Translations under genes and position numbers: made by a program
The notes under the pieces: model-generated
What the model saw: only the letters and a program-made list of their open reading frames with translations
What the model was told of the DNA's origin: nothing
Database searches by the model: none
From: an uncultured Flavobacteriaceae bacterium
Lineage (GTDB): Bacteria; Bacteroidota; Bacteroidia; Flavobacteriales; Flavobacteriaceae
Length of the DNA stretch: 64,000 bases
Assembly (NCBI GenBank): GCA_947500525.1
Contig: CANMSH010000003.1
Span: forward strand, 62,001-126,000
Direction of reading: 5' to 3'
Shown: positions 9,268 through 18,642 of the stretch, piece by piece
Numbering within the stretch: the stretch's first letter is position 1
Layout: every line of letters starts with the position of its first letter

Positions 9268-10777
9268 TGTATTCAAACGACGGTTTACGATTACCTTTGG
9301 TATCAATAAAACCATATCTCTTTTGAAAACTTCGGCGCCAAGGTAAATTTCCGACAACAGATGTAGGCACATTTTTAAAATCATATAAAGTCCATGACAT
9401 AAAATGGATGTTATGCTCTTTTAAAATTCCTTGCATTTTTTTATGAAATTTAAGCTGTCTGTTCTTAGAACCTCCAAATGGTTTCCAAAATCCTCCATAA
9501 GAAGAGTTTCCAAACTCTCCTAATACAATAGGTTTATCTGAAATATCATTTTTCATTTTCAAATAAGTAGTCTTAAAGTCATCAATATCTTCGTAATAAT
9601 GAAATGAAACGAAATCAACCTTTTCTTTTAAAAGATAGGCGCTGTTGTGCTTCGCCCATCCAATAGTCACGGCATGCATCTTATCAATTCTTTTTATACC
9701 ATCGATCATGGTATTCAACCAAGCCATTACGTTCTTCTTGCCTCTCGATTTAAAATCTAAATCTGGTTCGTTTTTTACATCCCAAGCAAGTATCGCTTGG
9801 TGATTTTTAAACGATGATACTATTTTTTCTATGTGTTTTAGGTTCATTGTCCAATCTAAAACCGAATAATCTCCATAAAAATCGAATAAGGTTATCATAA
9901 CTTTCAAATCCTTATCTGTTGCAATATCCAACAGTTTTTTCAACTTTTCTAACTTTTCTGGCTTCACTTGTGCCTTACCAAAATCATTATATTGTACAAA
10001 AATTCGAATAGTATTCAGACCTGCATTTTTAATTATTTCAAAATCTTTAGAAATAGTTGTTGAATTAAATGTATCTCCAAACGTATCCCATGGTGTCGAT
10101 TGAGGATAATAGTTTATCCCTTTTATTTGATAGTCGTTAAGTCGATTTTCATTATTGTTTTGAAGAGTATCTTCAACATTTGTTTCTGATCTGACTAAAT
10201 GTCGAATTCTCCAAAAACCATCTTCAAGTAAAAGCACAACTTTATATGTAGAAATCTCTTGAATCTCGGTTATTAAATCATTGTTTTTATATATTTTTTT
10301 ATACTCAGTCACATTGCGATCTGTAAGCATTGCTAGTTGCCCATCTTCACTAAAAAATTCTAAAGTTGGGTGATGTCTTATGGTTGTAGCTTCAATTGAA
10401 ACACTCTTTCTATTGTTTATCTTGATAAAATTATAGATGTTTTTCCTAGCACTTTCCGTATAATAATCATCGATACCTAAGGTGTTATTATTTTTGTATG
10501 CCAGATGTTTAACATACCATGCTTTTAAATAGTCTTTTTCTATTGCTTTTAATGATTGTTCGTCGATTTGACGCCCTTCATTCTTAGTTTCAGACCATGA
10601 TATTGCAGGAACGTAATTTGCTGCTTTTTCTAATTCTAAATGCAACATACTGCTTCGATCGGCTCCTGTATTTAAATATTCAAACACTTTAGCTATTCCA
10701 AAAATGAGAAATACATTTAGTAAAATAAACACTATCAATATGACTCCTCTGGTGATATTTTTATTTAGGTTAATCAT
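9257..10777 (-). CDS. Membrane-anchored GH5-like glycoside hydrolase with NTF2-like domain
   Basis: 506 residues. One N-terminal membrane helix (residues ~12-33) anchors it with the rest in the periplasm. Residues ~70-200 look like an NTF2-like alpha+beta domain (YLKAWYVKHLAY ... GFWRIRHLVRSE). Residues ~215-506 are a TIM-barrel of clan GH-A: GINYYPQSTPWDTFGDT, acid/base E337 in LAWDVKNEPD, HYYEDIDD, nucleophile E421 in IVLGEFGNSS, and a late WTLYDF strand. Closest by motif to GH5/GH39-type beta-glycosidases. Its start overlaps the stop of the preceding gene by 4 bp (translational coupling). A hydrolase tied to a polysaccharide synthesis locus is typical (compare PelA, BcsZ), acting in chain trimming or release. 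Confidence 0.75.
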   Translation of the reverse strand: MINLNKNITRGVILIVFILLNVFLIFGIAKVFEYLNTGADRSSMLHLELEKAANYVPAISWSETKNEGRQIDEQSLKAIEKDYLKAWYVKHLAYKNNNTLGIDDYYTESARKNIYNFIKINNRKSVSIEATTIRHHPTLEFFSEDGQLAMLTDRNVTEYKKIYKNNDLITEIQEISTYKVVLLLEDGFWRIRHLVRSETNVEDTLQNNNENRLNDYQIKGINYYPQSTPWDTFGDTFNSTTISKDFEIIKNAGLNTIRIFVQYNDFGKAQVKPEKLEKLKKLLDIATDKDLKVMITLFDFYGDYSVLDWTMNLKHIEKIVSSFKNHQAILAWDVKNEPDLDFKSRGKKNVMAWLNTMIDGIKRIDKMHAVTIGWAKHNSAYLLKEKVDFVSFHYYEDIDDFKTTYLKMKNDISDKPIVLGEFGNSSYGGFWKPFGGSKNRQLKFHKKMQGILKEHNIHFMSWTLYDFKNVPTSVVGNLPWRRSFQKRYGFIDTKGNRKPSFEYITH

Positions 10778-11988
10778 AAATTTGTATGCTGTAGTTCTTT
10801 CATAAGGCCAGCCACCCTAACTTCAAATGTAAATGTACCTTTCGAAAGCAAAACATCCTTTATTATAAATGATGCCTTGCCGTTTCTAGCAGTTTCTTGA
10901 AATTCATGCGTTAGTACTTTATCTTTTGTTATTTTTAATTCTACGCGTTGCCCATCGGGTATCAATTGATTCATAAAACTTTTTAAACCATCTACTGAGA
11001 GCGTACCCGTTTCTTGTTCAAATATTAAGTCAAATTCTTTAATCGCTTGTTTGTACTCTATGTTTATTTCATTGCTCTCAGCCATACCAGGAATGTAAGC
11101 CTTCACACTCCATTCGTCAGGTTGATCGGGATGAACTATACTCCCAATAGCAGTGCCCATGACCGTCACGCCTGAAGTCTTAAGTACATCACCATTTTTA
11201 TTTCTAATAAAAAAATCTACATAGGTTCCATCGCTCACTATATTATCAAATTGATCTTTTATTATTGATGTTTTAAATTCGGCTAATTGATTACCATCTG
11301 CGAAGCCATGATCTCTATTAACTTCAATTTTAAAATCTATTGGTACGTTTGGCAAAATATCAATAGTGTACTCTTTAGAATATGTATTATCACTTTCTGA
11401 GCTAACTAATGCTCTACCCGCCGTTTTCTTTGCGTAAAAGTTCTTATAGCAAATAAGATTTGAGGTGTAGATGTCAGATGACGATATATCGTCTAAATAT
11501 TGATTTTTTACAATGGCCTTTGTACTATCTGCTACAGGATTATTATACTTATCTAACAAAAGCAATACCATCATCGCAAAATCTTTCTCTCCGGTTTGTA
11601 TAGTATTTGGACCTAAATAAGATTCTATTTGGGCTACATCTTGGTGGGGTTTTATATTGAAAGAACCTCTAATCGCTATTTCTTTGTCGACCTCTAATGC
11701 CCAATTTATCCATCCGGAGTTATGATTCAGATCTTGAGTAAGGTCGAATACAAGAAGGTCGTCTTTTATCATCGGTTCTAAAAAAGTAGTACCATAACTA
11801 TTGGAAACATACAAATTAGCTTTAAGAGCAGTTGAGGAAGAAAAAGTCAACACTATTTGATCTCCTGCTGTGTAAGTTTTTTGCGCATTCACTAATTCGA
11901 CATTGTGCTCAACTTCTTCGTTAATAAGTGCAAAAGACGAAACTAGTATGAATAAAAGTATAATTATATATGTGGCTGTTCTTTTCAT
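10774..11988 (-). CDS. Secreted/periplasmic protein with Ig-like domains
   Basis: 404 residues with signal peptide/anchor MKRTATYIIILLFILVSSFA. The remainder is beta-rich with repeated invasin/Ig-like sequence: KTYTAGDQIVLTFSSS, LLDKYNNPVADSTKAIV and IIKDQFDNIVSDGTYVDFFI, the last two each with a 'D-x-[YF]-x-N-x-V-x-D' turn seen in bacterial Ig-like (Big1-type) domains. No catalytic motif. It overlaps both neighbours (GT-C-like upstream by 1 base, GH5-like downstream by 4 bases), so all three are translationally coupled. Likely a periplasmic structural partner of the two; specific function unknown. Confidence 0.65.
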   Translation of the reverse strand: MKRTATYIIILLFILVSSFALINEEVEHNVELVNAQKTYTAGDQIVLTFSSSTALKANLYVSNSYGTTFLEPMIKDDLLVFDLTQDLNHNSGWINWALEVDKEIAIRGSFNIKPHQDVAQIESYLGPNTIQTGEKDFAMMVLLLLDKYNNPVADSTKAIVKNQYLDDISSSDIYTSNLICYKNFYAKKTAGRALVSSESDNTYSKEYTIDILPNVPIDFKIEVNRDHGFADGNQLAEFKTSIIKDQFDNIVSDGTYVDFFIRNKNGDVLKTSGVTVMGTAIGSIVHPDQPDEWSVKAYIPGMAESNEINIEYKQAIKEFDLIFEQETGTLSVDGLKSFMNQLIPDGQRVELKITKDKVLTHEFQETARNGKASFIIKDVLLSKGTFTFEVRVAGLMKELQHTNL

Positions 11989-14900
11989 TAATTCGGATTA
12001 CCTACGAAACTGTTAAGTTCTATTTTCAAATAATTAAAATTTTGATGGTTGATTTTTTGTAATTCATTGTTTACATGATTTTTTATTCTGTTCGGTACCA
12101 TTTTATCCGAAATAGATACATTCGGCAAACCATTAACCAAACAGTTTAACATATCTGTAGAAATAATTTCGATGGTTTCATTTAATGGAAAAGCGTATTG
12201 AAAACCTCGTTTCCTTTGTTGTCTAATTCCTTCTTCAACAAACTTATGATCAACCCAAATCACTTTCTTTCGGCTATTATAATATGTGAAAATTAGTTGA
12301 GGAACTGTTACTTCTTGTATTCCAGAATTAAACAATTGGCCTGATATCCCCTTATCATCAAATCGAACATCACTTATATGAAGGCTTTTATATAAATCTT
12401 TACCAGATACGTTTCCAGCAACATGTAGGTTAAACTTCATTGGTTCTTTGGTGAACTTTATTGAAGTAAACTCATCAGGATCAAAAGTCGTTGGTATCTC
12501 CTCATCAACATCGGACCAAGCAATTCCTTCAAAATTAATTTTAAAACTAGAAACTTCTTTAGGCATTAACTTATGCTTTACATGATATTTGGCATTATAA
12601 TTTGCCAATGCAGTATCATCATTGGCGTATAGCCACCCCTTTAATGTTACATCAGCAGGAATGTTATCTACGTTTTGAATTTCTCCAACAATTGCATACT
12701 CTGTTCCTTTTTTAATTAAGGTTGCTGAAAGTATTTCGATTACTGGTTGCTTTAACAAATCTTCATGATGAGTTTGTTCAGTTGTAATTCTTCGCCTACC
12801 GTGGTTCACATATATAGATGCATTTTGAGAATACAACTGATCTGGTGGTAAATCAGCATCTATTTTTTCTTGCTTTATAAACCATTTATCCCCTTTCTTA
12901 ATTAATGATTTGAAAAATGTTTTATTAATTTTTTCTAAAGGTGTAATCCACGTTGTTTGAACTAGAGCATTCGCAATGGTATCATTTATCTTATTGATTT
13001 CACACTGTATAGCGTCCAACTTAGCATAAGAACTTAATAACCCGTCTGAGACTGATATTTCTAACATATACTGAGATATGCTTAAGCTTTTACTTTTATC
13101 AATTAAGGCATAAGCTTTTTCGAAATTTTTGAAATCTAGAGCGTCATAGTACGAAAGAATAGCATTTTCTGGTGTCCTGTGAGCGTCATTATCCGTATAA
13201 ATTTTATGAATAGAAACAAGCACAATGACCAATAGGATATAGCTCCATATGTGTGTAATATTCCATATAGGTCTTGAAAATTTTGAATATTGATTTGTAT
13301 GATTTAGATAAACGGGAATGGATATTATTCTGTCATTCATGGTCCTTATCCAAATTGTTCTAATATGCACCAAAATGGCAATCAAAATGGTCAGCAAAGG
13401 AATCACACCCCACATTACTTTTTGCCAAGTCGCTATATCATTCTTGGGCAAAATTGAAGACACTGGAGGTATATTTAAACGCTCCCAAACCATGATACCA
13501 TTCTCTAATTGACATAATCGCTGCCAACCGCAGAAATAAAGTATAGGATCATAGAACTTATCATTAGAAAATACGTATTTAAGATTGTACTTTTCTGGAA
13601 CTGTTAAGAATTGCTGAAGAGATCCAATTCCTTCAATTCCTTTAAATTTAGAATTCTCTAAGCGCTCTATTGCTTTCGTCGTTAATTCGGGTAATTGTCT
13701 TGCTGAGTGGTAATTACCATCTACAGTCATTGCCTTAGTTTGCGCAGATAACCAAGCCATTTGATCTCCAAACCCTAAAGTTAAATAACGCCATTGATCA
13801 TGCTGATCTTGATTTAAAAAATTTACAATGGGTAACATTTTTATAGGTTGAGGCTGCGAAGGCCTGAAGTAACTCAATGTCATAGTAGAAATAGTCATGA
13901 ACAAGAGCAGAACTGCAAGAAAACTACCAAACAATCGATAATAAACGGTGCCCACTTTTTTGACAATTAAAATTTTCAAATCTGCTTCAACCATTCTAAA
14001 AATAAATTCTCCAAAAAGAGGTAAAGCCATTAAAGAGGCCCACAAAGTAAACCGATCTAACGTAAGAATATTAAAGGCATTTTCGCCTAAAAGCAACTTA
14101 GGAATTGGCGTGGTTCCTCCAGAACCTAAAATGAATAAGATCGTTATTGAAATTCCAAAAAATAAATATCGCTTGCTATAAAACCTATAAAATATATAGG
14201 GCAAAAAGATCAATAAAATGCCCCAAGGAATAAGAAAAAATACCAATCCCGAAGATCCTATTTCAATAAAATTATCTCTCGAACCATGTGGTATCGGAAC
14301 TTGAGTTATTGGGTTGTTCTTTGTATTTATCCAATAAGGTAAAATACAAATTATAATAAGTATTAAGGACGAAAAACCAAAACCGATAATTCTTTTAAAT
14401 AATTTTTTAAAAGAGTCTAAAAATATCCTAAAATTCACTTTTTGAATAGCGTCTGCCTTCTCAGAAGATTCATCCATAATGGCCATTCCGATTAACGGAA
14501 ATATGAAAAAAACCATGCCAAAAATAGGTGTCACATGATGTGAACAAACGGTCACAGCAATTAGCGATAATGAGGTCACAAGGTATTTCAATTTCCCGGA
14601 TCTTAACCATAGATAAATTTCGGGTAAGGCATGCATTAAAATAGATACCCCAACAATACTTGGAAGCTGACCAAATAAATGCAATGTTTCGGCGAACGAA
14701 GAGGAGAATACAGCTAGAATAGCAGCATAACCGGCAACCTTTCTATTCGAGGTTAGCAATAATGAAAACCTATAGACCCCGGTGATAAATAAAATAACAC
14801 TTAGAATTCCTACAAAAAAAAGTCCAAATTTTAATCCTCCGATAAGAGAAAAAAGAGCAATCATTTGATGCACCAAAGGAGGGTAACTCATTACCGTAAA

Positions 14901-15080
14901 TCCTGTATACCATTTAAAATTCCAAGGTTCAAACCAACTTTCTGTGTAGTGATCGGCAAAGAATAAATGAATTAGTGCATCATAGGTACTTTCTAAGGTG
15001 AAAAATATCGAAGTTCCATGAAACACTAAGCCAATGAGCAGGGCTGAGATTAAGTATTTATTAGTTGATTTTGGCATCAA
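11988..15080 (-). CDS. Large GT-C-like polytopic membrane protein with periplasmic C-terminal region
   Basis: 1030 residues. Roughly the first 410 residues hold about ten hydrophobic helices. An early luminal loop contains DALIHLFFADHYTESW, which resembles the Asp-containing first loop of GT-C enzymes and PTPS-related membrane proteins. A further helix is near residue 550 and another near 620. The region from about 650 is soluble: an NTF2-like segment (PENAILSYYDALDFKNFEKA) and then beta-rich domains. GT-C enzymes use polyprenyl-phosphate sugars on the periplasmic face. It is the first gene of a three-gene operon with the Ig-like and GH5-like proteins. The GT-C assignment rests on topology and loop motif, so polymerase or ligase functions are also possible. 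Confidence 0.6.
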   Translation of the reverse strand: MMPKSTNKYLISALLIGLVFHGTSIFFTLESTYDALIHLFFADHYTESWFEPWNFKWYTGFTVMSYPPLVHQMIALFSLIGGLKFGLFFVGILSVILFITGVYRFSLLLTSNRKVAGYAAILAVFSSSFAETLHLFGQLPSIVGVSILMHALPEIYLWLRSGKLKYLVTSLSLIAVTVCSHHVTPIFGMVFFIFPLIGMAIMDESSEKADAIQKVNFRIFLDSFKKLFKRIIGFGFSSLILIIICILPYWINTKNNPITQVPIPHGSRDNFIEIGSSGLVFFLIPWGILLIFLPYIFYRFYSKRYLFFGISITILFILGSGGTTPIPKLLLGENAFNILTLDRFTLWASLMALPLFGEFIFRMVEADLKILIVKKVGTVYYRLFGSFLAVLLLFMTISTMTLSYFRPSQPQPIKMLPIVNFLNQDQHDQWRYLTLGFGDQMAWLSAQTKAMTVDGNYHSARQLPELTTKAIERLENSKFKGIEGIGSLQQFLTVPEKYNLKYVFSNDKFYDPILYFCGWQRLCQLENGIMVWERLNIPPVSSILPKNDIATWQKVMWGVIPLLTILIAILVHIRTIWIRTMNDRIISIPVYLNHTNQYSKFSRPIWNITHIWSYILLVIVLVSIHKIYTDNDAHRTPENAILSYYDALDFKNFEKAYALIDKSKSLSISQYMLEISVSDGLLSSYAKLDAIQCEINKINDTIANALVQTTWITPLEKINKTFFKSLIKKGDKWFIKQEKIDADLPPDQLYSQNASIYVNHGRRRITTEQTHHEDLLKQPVIEILSATLIKKGTEYAIVGEIQNVDNIPADVTLKGWLYANDDTALANYNAKYHVKHKLMPKEVSSFKINFEGIAWSDVDEEIPTTFDPDEFTSIKFTKEPMKFNLHVAGNVSGKDLYKSLHISDVRFDDKGISGQLFNSGIQEVTVPQLIFTYYNSRKKVIWVDHKFVEEGIRQQRKRGFQYAFPLNETIEIISTDMLNCLVNGLPNVSISDKMVPNRIKNHVNNELQKINHQNFNYLKIELNSFVGNPN

Positions 15081-15334
15081 TATTTAAACCTATTTTTTAT
15101 TTTTAAATATATAATAAACTTAGCCTTTGATGCTAAGAGTTTGTCGACAGGAAGTTTTCATTCGACTTTAGAAAACGTTTGTTCAACATAAACACAATAT
15201 TTTTGTAACCAAATTTAAAAATCGATCGTCTACAAAAAGACACAAATTCTATTTGAAATCTATTTTATATTGTATTAAGTTTTATGGCAAGAAATAGAAA
15301 CCTCCTTCAATCTGTTTTTTACAAAAGGTATTTT
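15081..15334. promoter_or_regulatory. Upstream region of the GT-C/Ig/GH5 operon
   Basis: This 254-bp gap holds a TGTCGACA palindrome at 15142-15149 and an inverted repeat GTTTTC/GAAAAC at 15154-15176 around ATTCGACTTTA. On the minus strand there is a TAAATTTG (-7-type) element at 15217-15210, but no TTTG at the ideal distance. The heptamer TCGACAG is shared with 5068-5074. No gene seen. Confidence 0.35.
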
Positions 15335-16012
15335 TTAAATAAAACCTCTTCGCCTAGCTTCTCCAATTAAATCTTCATCATTTGCCTTATCTAATTCGAG
15401 CACATTTTTTATTTGTATTTTTCTTTTCTCTATTGCACTGAGTGAAAGATTTATATAATTAACCAAGTTTTTGGTTTTGACTCCTTTTGATAAATGAAAT
15501 ATAATTTTTCTATTTATTTCATCTAGTAAGGTTTCTCCAAAATTCATTGTTTGATTTCTAAAAAACTTGTTAACTGTATTACTATAATACGGAGGGTCAT
15601 TCACAATAGCATTAAACGCAATTAAAAATTCATTGGGAGTAAGATCATTTTTAATTAACAGACCATCTGGATTAACGGTCTTCAAAATATTATGTATCCT
15701 ATGATTTTCGTTGAACATCGTTAGAATTACAATTTTCAAATTAGGGAGCAGTTTTTTGGCATAAACAGAAAGGCCTTCCCCAGAAATAATTTCACTATTT
15801 GAAGCTGCCGGCAGCTTAATATCTGAGAACAATATATCATATGGTTCGGTATTGGTAGAGGCTTTTAATTTATCAATCGCAACATCACAGTTATGGGCGG
15901 TATCAATAGAAAAATCATATTGATCAAAATTCTTCGAAGTAAGTAAGTTTCTATAGGCTTCAACAATCATTGGATGATCGTCTACTATCAACAATTTAAG
16001 CTTTTTTTTCAT
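15335..16012 (-). CDS. NarL/LuxR-like response regulator
   Basis: 225 residues. The receiver domain is N-terminal (LLIVDDHPMIVEAYRNLL; phospho-acceptor Asp in ILFSDIKLP; VILTMFNE; the Lys in LLIKND), followed by a C-terminal helix-turn-helix (KTKNLVNYINLSLSAIEKRKIQIKNVL) that is shortened or divergent relative to typical LuxR domains. It lies 94 bp downstream of the TPR histidine kinase and is almost certainly its partner. Because it sits next to the exopolysaccharide locus, it could control the TCGACAG-bearing promoters; that is an inference. Confidence 0.8.
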   Translation of the reverse strand: MKKKLKLLIVDDHPMIVEAYRNLLTSKNFDQYDFSIDTAHNCDVAIDKLKASTNTEPYDILFSDIKLPAASNSEIISGEGLSVYAKKLLPNLKIVILTMFNENHRIHNILKTVNPDGLLIKNDLTPNEFLIAFNAIVNDPPYYSNTVNKFFRNQTMNFGETLLDEINRKIIFHLSKGVKTKNLVNYINLSLSAIEKRKIQIKNVLELDKANDEDLIGEARRRGFI

Positions 16013-16106
16013 ATAGATTTGTGTTTATAAATGTTTGCTAGCGCCTCTCAAAGCTCTGCTTAATATAGCAAAAAAAAATTAAGTAAAACAATTTCGCAGA
16101 TGCATT

Positions 16107-18149
16107 CTATGCATTCGGGATAGATATTTTTATAGATGTCCCTTCTTTTAAAACAGAAATAATATCTACTTTTCCATTGAATTTTTTAGCTCTCGATTTT
16201 ACATTTTGCAAACCAATTCCATTGGCTTCATCCTTTTGATTAAATCCTACTCCGTCATCTTTAATTTCTAACACCAAATTATTGTTTTCTAACCTAAATT
16301 CAACAAACACATTTTTTGCTTTCGCATGTTTATTAATATTTTGAGTTGTTTCTTGAATTATTCTATATAAATTCATTTTTAGCTGCCCTGGCATCTCTTG
16401 CCAACGAATTCGTTCGTCATTCTTGAATTCAAAATTAAAATAGGTAATGGTACTTTGGTCTGACAATAATGTTTTTATCAATGTTTCATATCCAATATTA
16501 GAAGTCGCAATGTTTGATTTTTCATTTAGTTCATGCGATACGTCCCTTATTTCCTCTTCTATTTTTTGAAGATCATTAATGTATTTTTCCCTTTTCTGAA
16601 CAGTATCCTCATCAGCATTATGATTTAAATTACTTAAGATAAGCCGTGTACCAAATAACTTGCCCAATATTCCATCATGTAATTCCTCAGATATGCGCTT
16701 TTTTTCCATCTTACTTCCCTCATCCAATTTGTTTTGCTGAGTAATCATCAAATTGTATATATCTTCGTTTGCTTTCTGCTGTTCTTTTTCAAATAAAAGT
16801 GTTTTGTTTTTGATACTTTGTGAGCGTATAACATAAATTAAAATTCCGAATGACAGTATCAAAATAGATATTGCTAAAATGGTTTCCTTTTGCTTACTTA
16901 ATCTTTTGTTCTTCACAATGAATTCATTCGTTTGAAACTGAATTCTTGTGAATTTATTTTTAAGCGCCCTTTCTTGAATTCGTAGACTATCATTCAATTT
17001 TATATAGTCGCTCATATATTGAACATTATTGTTCTTATCTAACTTAGCTAAGATTAATAAAGACGAGAGGTATTCTTTAAAATTGTTAGTCTTTAACGAT
17101 AATACATTTGCCTCTAAAGCATATTGTTTAGCCTTTATTGAATCCTTTAAGAAAATATAATACTCGGCCAAATGCAATTTGTTTACTGCAATGCCCATAT
17201 AATCTTTAATACTATCTCTAAGCCTCAGAGATTCAAGCAATTCACTTTCAATATTTTCTACGTGATCAATTTTAAACTTACTATAAGCTAAATTATCAAG
17301 TAACATGGCATATAGTTTTAGGTTACTATCCTCTAATTGGTCAGTAGACAGGGCCTGTCGATAATATTCAATTGCCTCCGAATAATTTCCTTTATTCTTA
17401 TAAACAACTCCAATATTATTCAACGTATTCTCCTTAAAGGTATTTTTTCTTTTAATTTTTCTTTGATATTCTAAGGCAATTTTATGATTTTCAATGGCAT
17501 CATCAAACTCCCCTAGATTATTAAAACTGATAGCTAAATTATTATAACATCGATATAATTCTTCATATTTATTTAAAGGTTTCAATTTAGCAATAGCCTT
17601 AATAGTCGTAATTTCACTCCCTGTAAAATCTTTAACGTCAGACTGAACAATTGCCATGCTGAGCAACATTCTTCCTGCAAAATCTTCATTTCCTAAGTTG
17701 TCATATATTTTTTGGGCTTTAGCGTAGACATAATATGCACTGTCTTTAATTCCATTTTTAGAATAAAACCCTCCCAAATCCCAATAATTTGCCGCTAAAC
17801 TCGATGAATCTTTCAACGCTTTTGATAAGTTAACCGATTCTTGATTTAGTTTCCTAAAATGCAACGAATCGTTAAGTCGATAATAACGAAAAGAAATTTT
17901 AAGAAGATAACTGTTCCTCAGTGAATCGTCACTTTCTTTTTGGGTTAATCTATATGCTTTCCGTAAAAACTCTTTTCGTTTTTCTAAATCAAACTTTGAA
18001 TCTTTAGCATAATTTAGATATGCCTTTATGTTATCTTGATTTACCTTAAAAGATTTTTCAGAAGGTGTATTTGGATTAAAAACAAAGAAGTTAATCAACA
18101 AATGAATATATAGTAAAAAAGTATTCAACCCCATAAATTTGTAGTTCAA
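16107..18149 (-). CDS. TPR-containing sensor histidine kinase (HisKA_3/HATPase)
   Basis: 680 residues. The signal peptide is followed by periplasmic TPR units over ~residues 80-390 (GEFDDAIENHKIALEYQRKI, GNYSEAIEYYRQALSTDQ). One transmembrane helix (TILAISILILSFGILIYVI) leads into a coiled coil and a HisKA_3 dimerisation domain with the phospho-His in ISEELHDGILGKLFGTRL. The HATPase has its N box (RIIQETTQNINKHAKA) and G box (LEIKDDGVGFN, GIGLQNVKSRAKKF). This NarX/DesK-type layout is common in flavobacteria. It pairs with the downstream NarL-type regulator. The signal sensed is unknown. Confidence 0.85.
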   Translation of the reverse strand: MNYKFMGLNTFLLYIHLLINFFVFNPNTPSEKSFKVNQDNIKAYLNYAKDSKFDLEKRKEFLRKAYRLTQKESDDSLRNSYLLKISFRYYRLNDSLHFRKLNQESVNLSKALKDSSSLAANYWDLGGFYSKNGIKDSAYYVYAKAQKIYDNLGNEDFAGRMLLSMAIVQSDVKDFTGSEITTIKAIAKLKPLNKYEELYRCYNNLAISFNNLGEFDDAIENHKIALEYQRKIKRKNTFKENTLNNIGVVYKNKGNYSEAIEYYRQALSTDQLEDSNLKLYAMLLDNLAYSKFKIDHVENIESELLESLRLRDSIKDYMGIAVNKLHLAEYYIFLKDSIKAKQYALEANVLSLKTNNFKEYLSSLLILAKLDKNNNVQYMSDYIKLNDSLRIQERALKNKFTRIQFQTNEFIVKNKRLSKQKETILAISILILSFGILIYVIRSQSIKNKTLLFEKEQQKANEDIYNLMITQQNKLDEGSKMEKKRISEELHDGILGKLFGTRLILSNLNHNADEDTVQKREKYINDLQKIEEEIRDVSHELNEKSNIATSNIGYETLIKTLLSDQSTITYFNFEFKNDERIRWQEMPGQLKMNLYRIIQETTQNINKHAKAKNVFVEFRLENNNLVLEIKDDGVGFNQKDEANGIGLQNVKSRAKKFNGKVDIISVLKEGTSIKISIPNA

Positions 18150-18162
18150 AGTTATAGAATTA

Positions 18163-18199
18163 AAACAAAGAACTGCCCATTTTAGACAGTTCTTTGTTT
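18163..18199 (-). terminator. Intrinsic terminator after the small lipoprotein gene
   Basis: A 13-bp perfect stem (18163-18175 with 18187-18199, arm CAGTTCTTTGTTT) has an 11-nt loop. In the minus direction it continues into TTTAATT. It lies between the 54-residue lipoprotein gene and the histidine kinase gene, and would separate their transcripts. Confidence 0.55.
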
Positions 18200-18217
18200 A
18201 AAAAGTTAATAGTCATA

Positions 18218-18382
18218 TTAACCATCTGGTCTGTCTCCTCCTTCATTACCTTCTTCACCAGTTTTCACATGAATCTCTTCAATTGTCTCATTTTGAGGGT
18301 CGTCAATTGTTACATCCGAATCGCAAGCATAAAAGCTTAATGATAACAATAGGATCGCACATATATTTCTTATTTTTTTCAT
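18218..18382 (-). CDS. Small lipoprotein, 54 residues
   Basis: A short gene translated from ATG at 18382: MKKIRNICAILLLSLSFYAC forms a clear lipoprotein signal peptide with lipobox SFYAC. The mature part is acidic and low-complexity (DSDVTIDDPQNETIEEIHVK, ending EEGNEGGDRPDG). It has its own terminator downstream and lies just upstream of the TPR histidine kinase, whose sensor domain faces the periplasm. It could be a signalling accessory or a simple envelope lipoprotein. No family recognised. Confidence 0.6.
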   Translation of the reverse strand: MKKIRNICAILLLSLSFYACDSDVTIDDPQNETIEEIHVKTGEEGNEGGDRPDG

Positions 18383-18412
18383 ATTATTAGTTTTAAATGT
18401 TAGTGTATTGGT

Positions 18413-18483
18413 ATGTATTCAAAATACATTTCGAAATCGCTATTCGTCAATAGGATACAGGGGTTACATAATTAAGTTATGTA
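18413..18483. promoter_or_regulatory. Two inverted repeats upstream of the small lipoprotein
   Basis: ATGTATT/AATACAT arms at 18413-18419 and 18423-18429 (3-nt centre), and TACATAA-N5-TTATGTA at 18465-18483. Both lie 30-100 bp upstream of the lipoprotein start, where operators would be expected. The candidate binders are the two neighbouring response regulators. The repeats are seen; the function is a guess. The rest of the 18383-18642 gap holds no gene that I can support. Confidence 0.25.
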
Positions 18484-18642
18484 CTAGTAAGACAACTCAT
18501 TATGTTTAAAAGTGAAGCTTCAAATTCAATTCAAATGTAGTATAGAATAATACTACTAACTAGCATATATACAGCGTTTTAGTAGATGTGCCACAAATAA
18601 GAGTATATGACATGAAGTTAAGAGTCAATGGTATGTATGTTA

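Noticed and set aside
13318-14181. Plus-strand reading frames inside the GT-C-like gene
   Set aside because: Frames opposite a long, well-supported membrane-protein gene; sequence shows only antisense composition.
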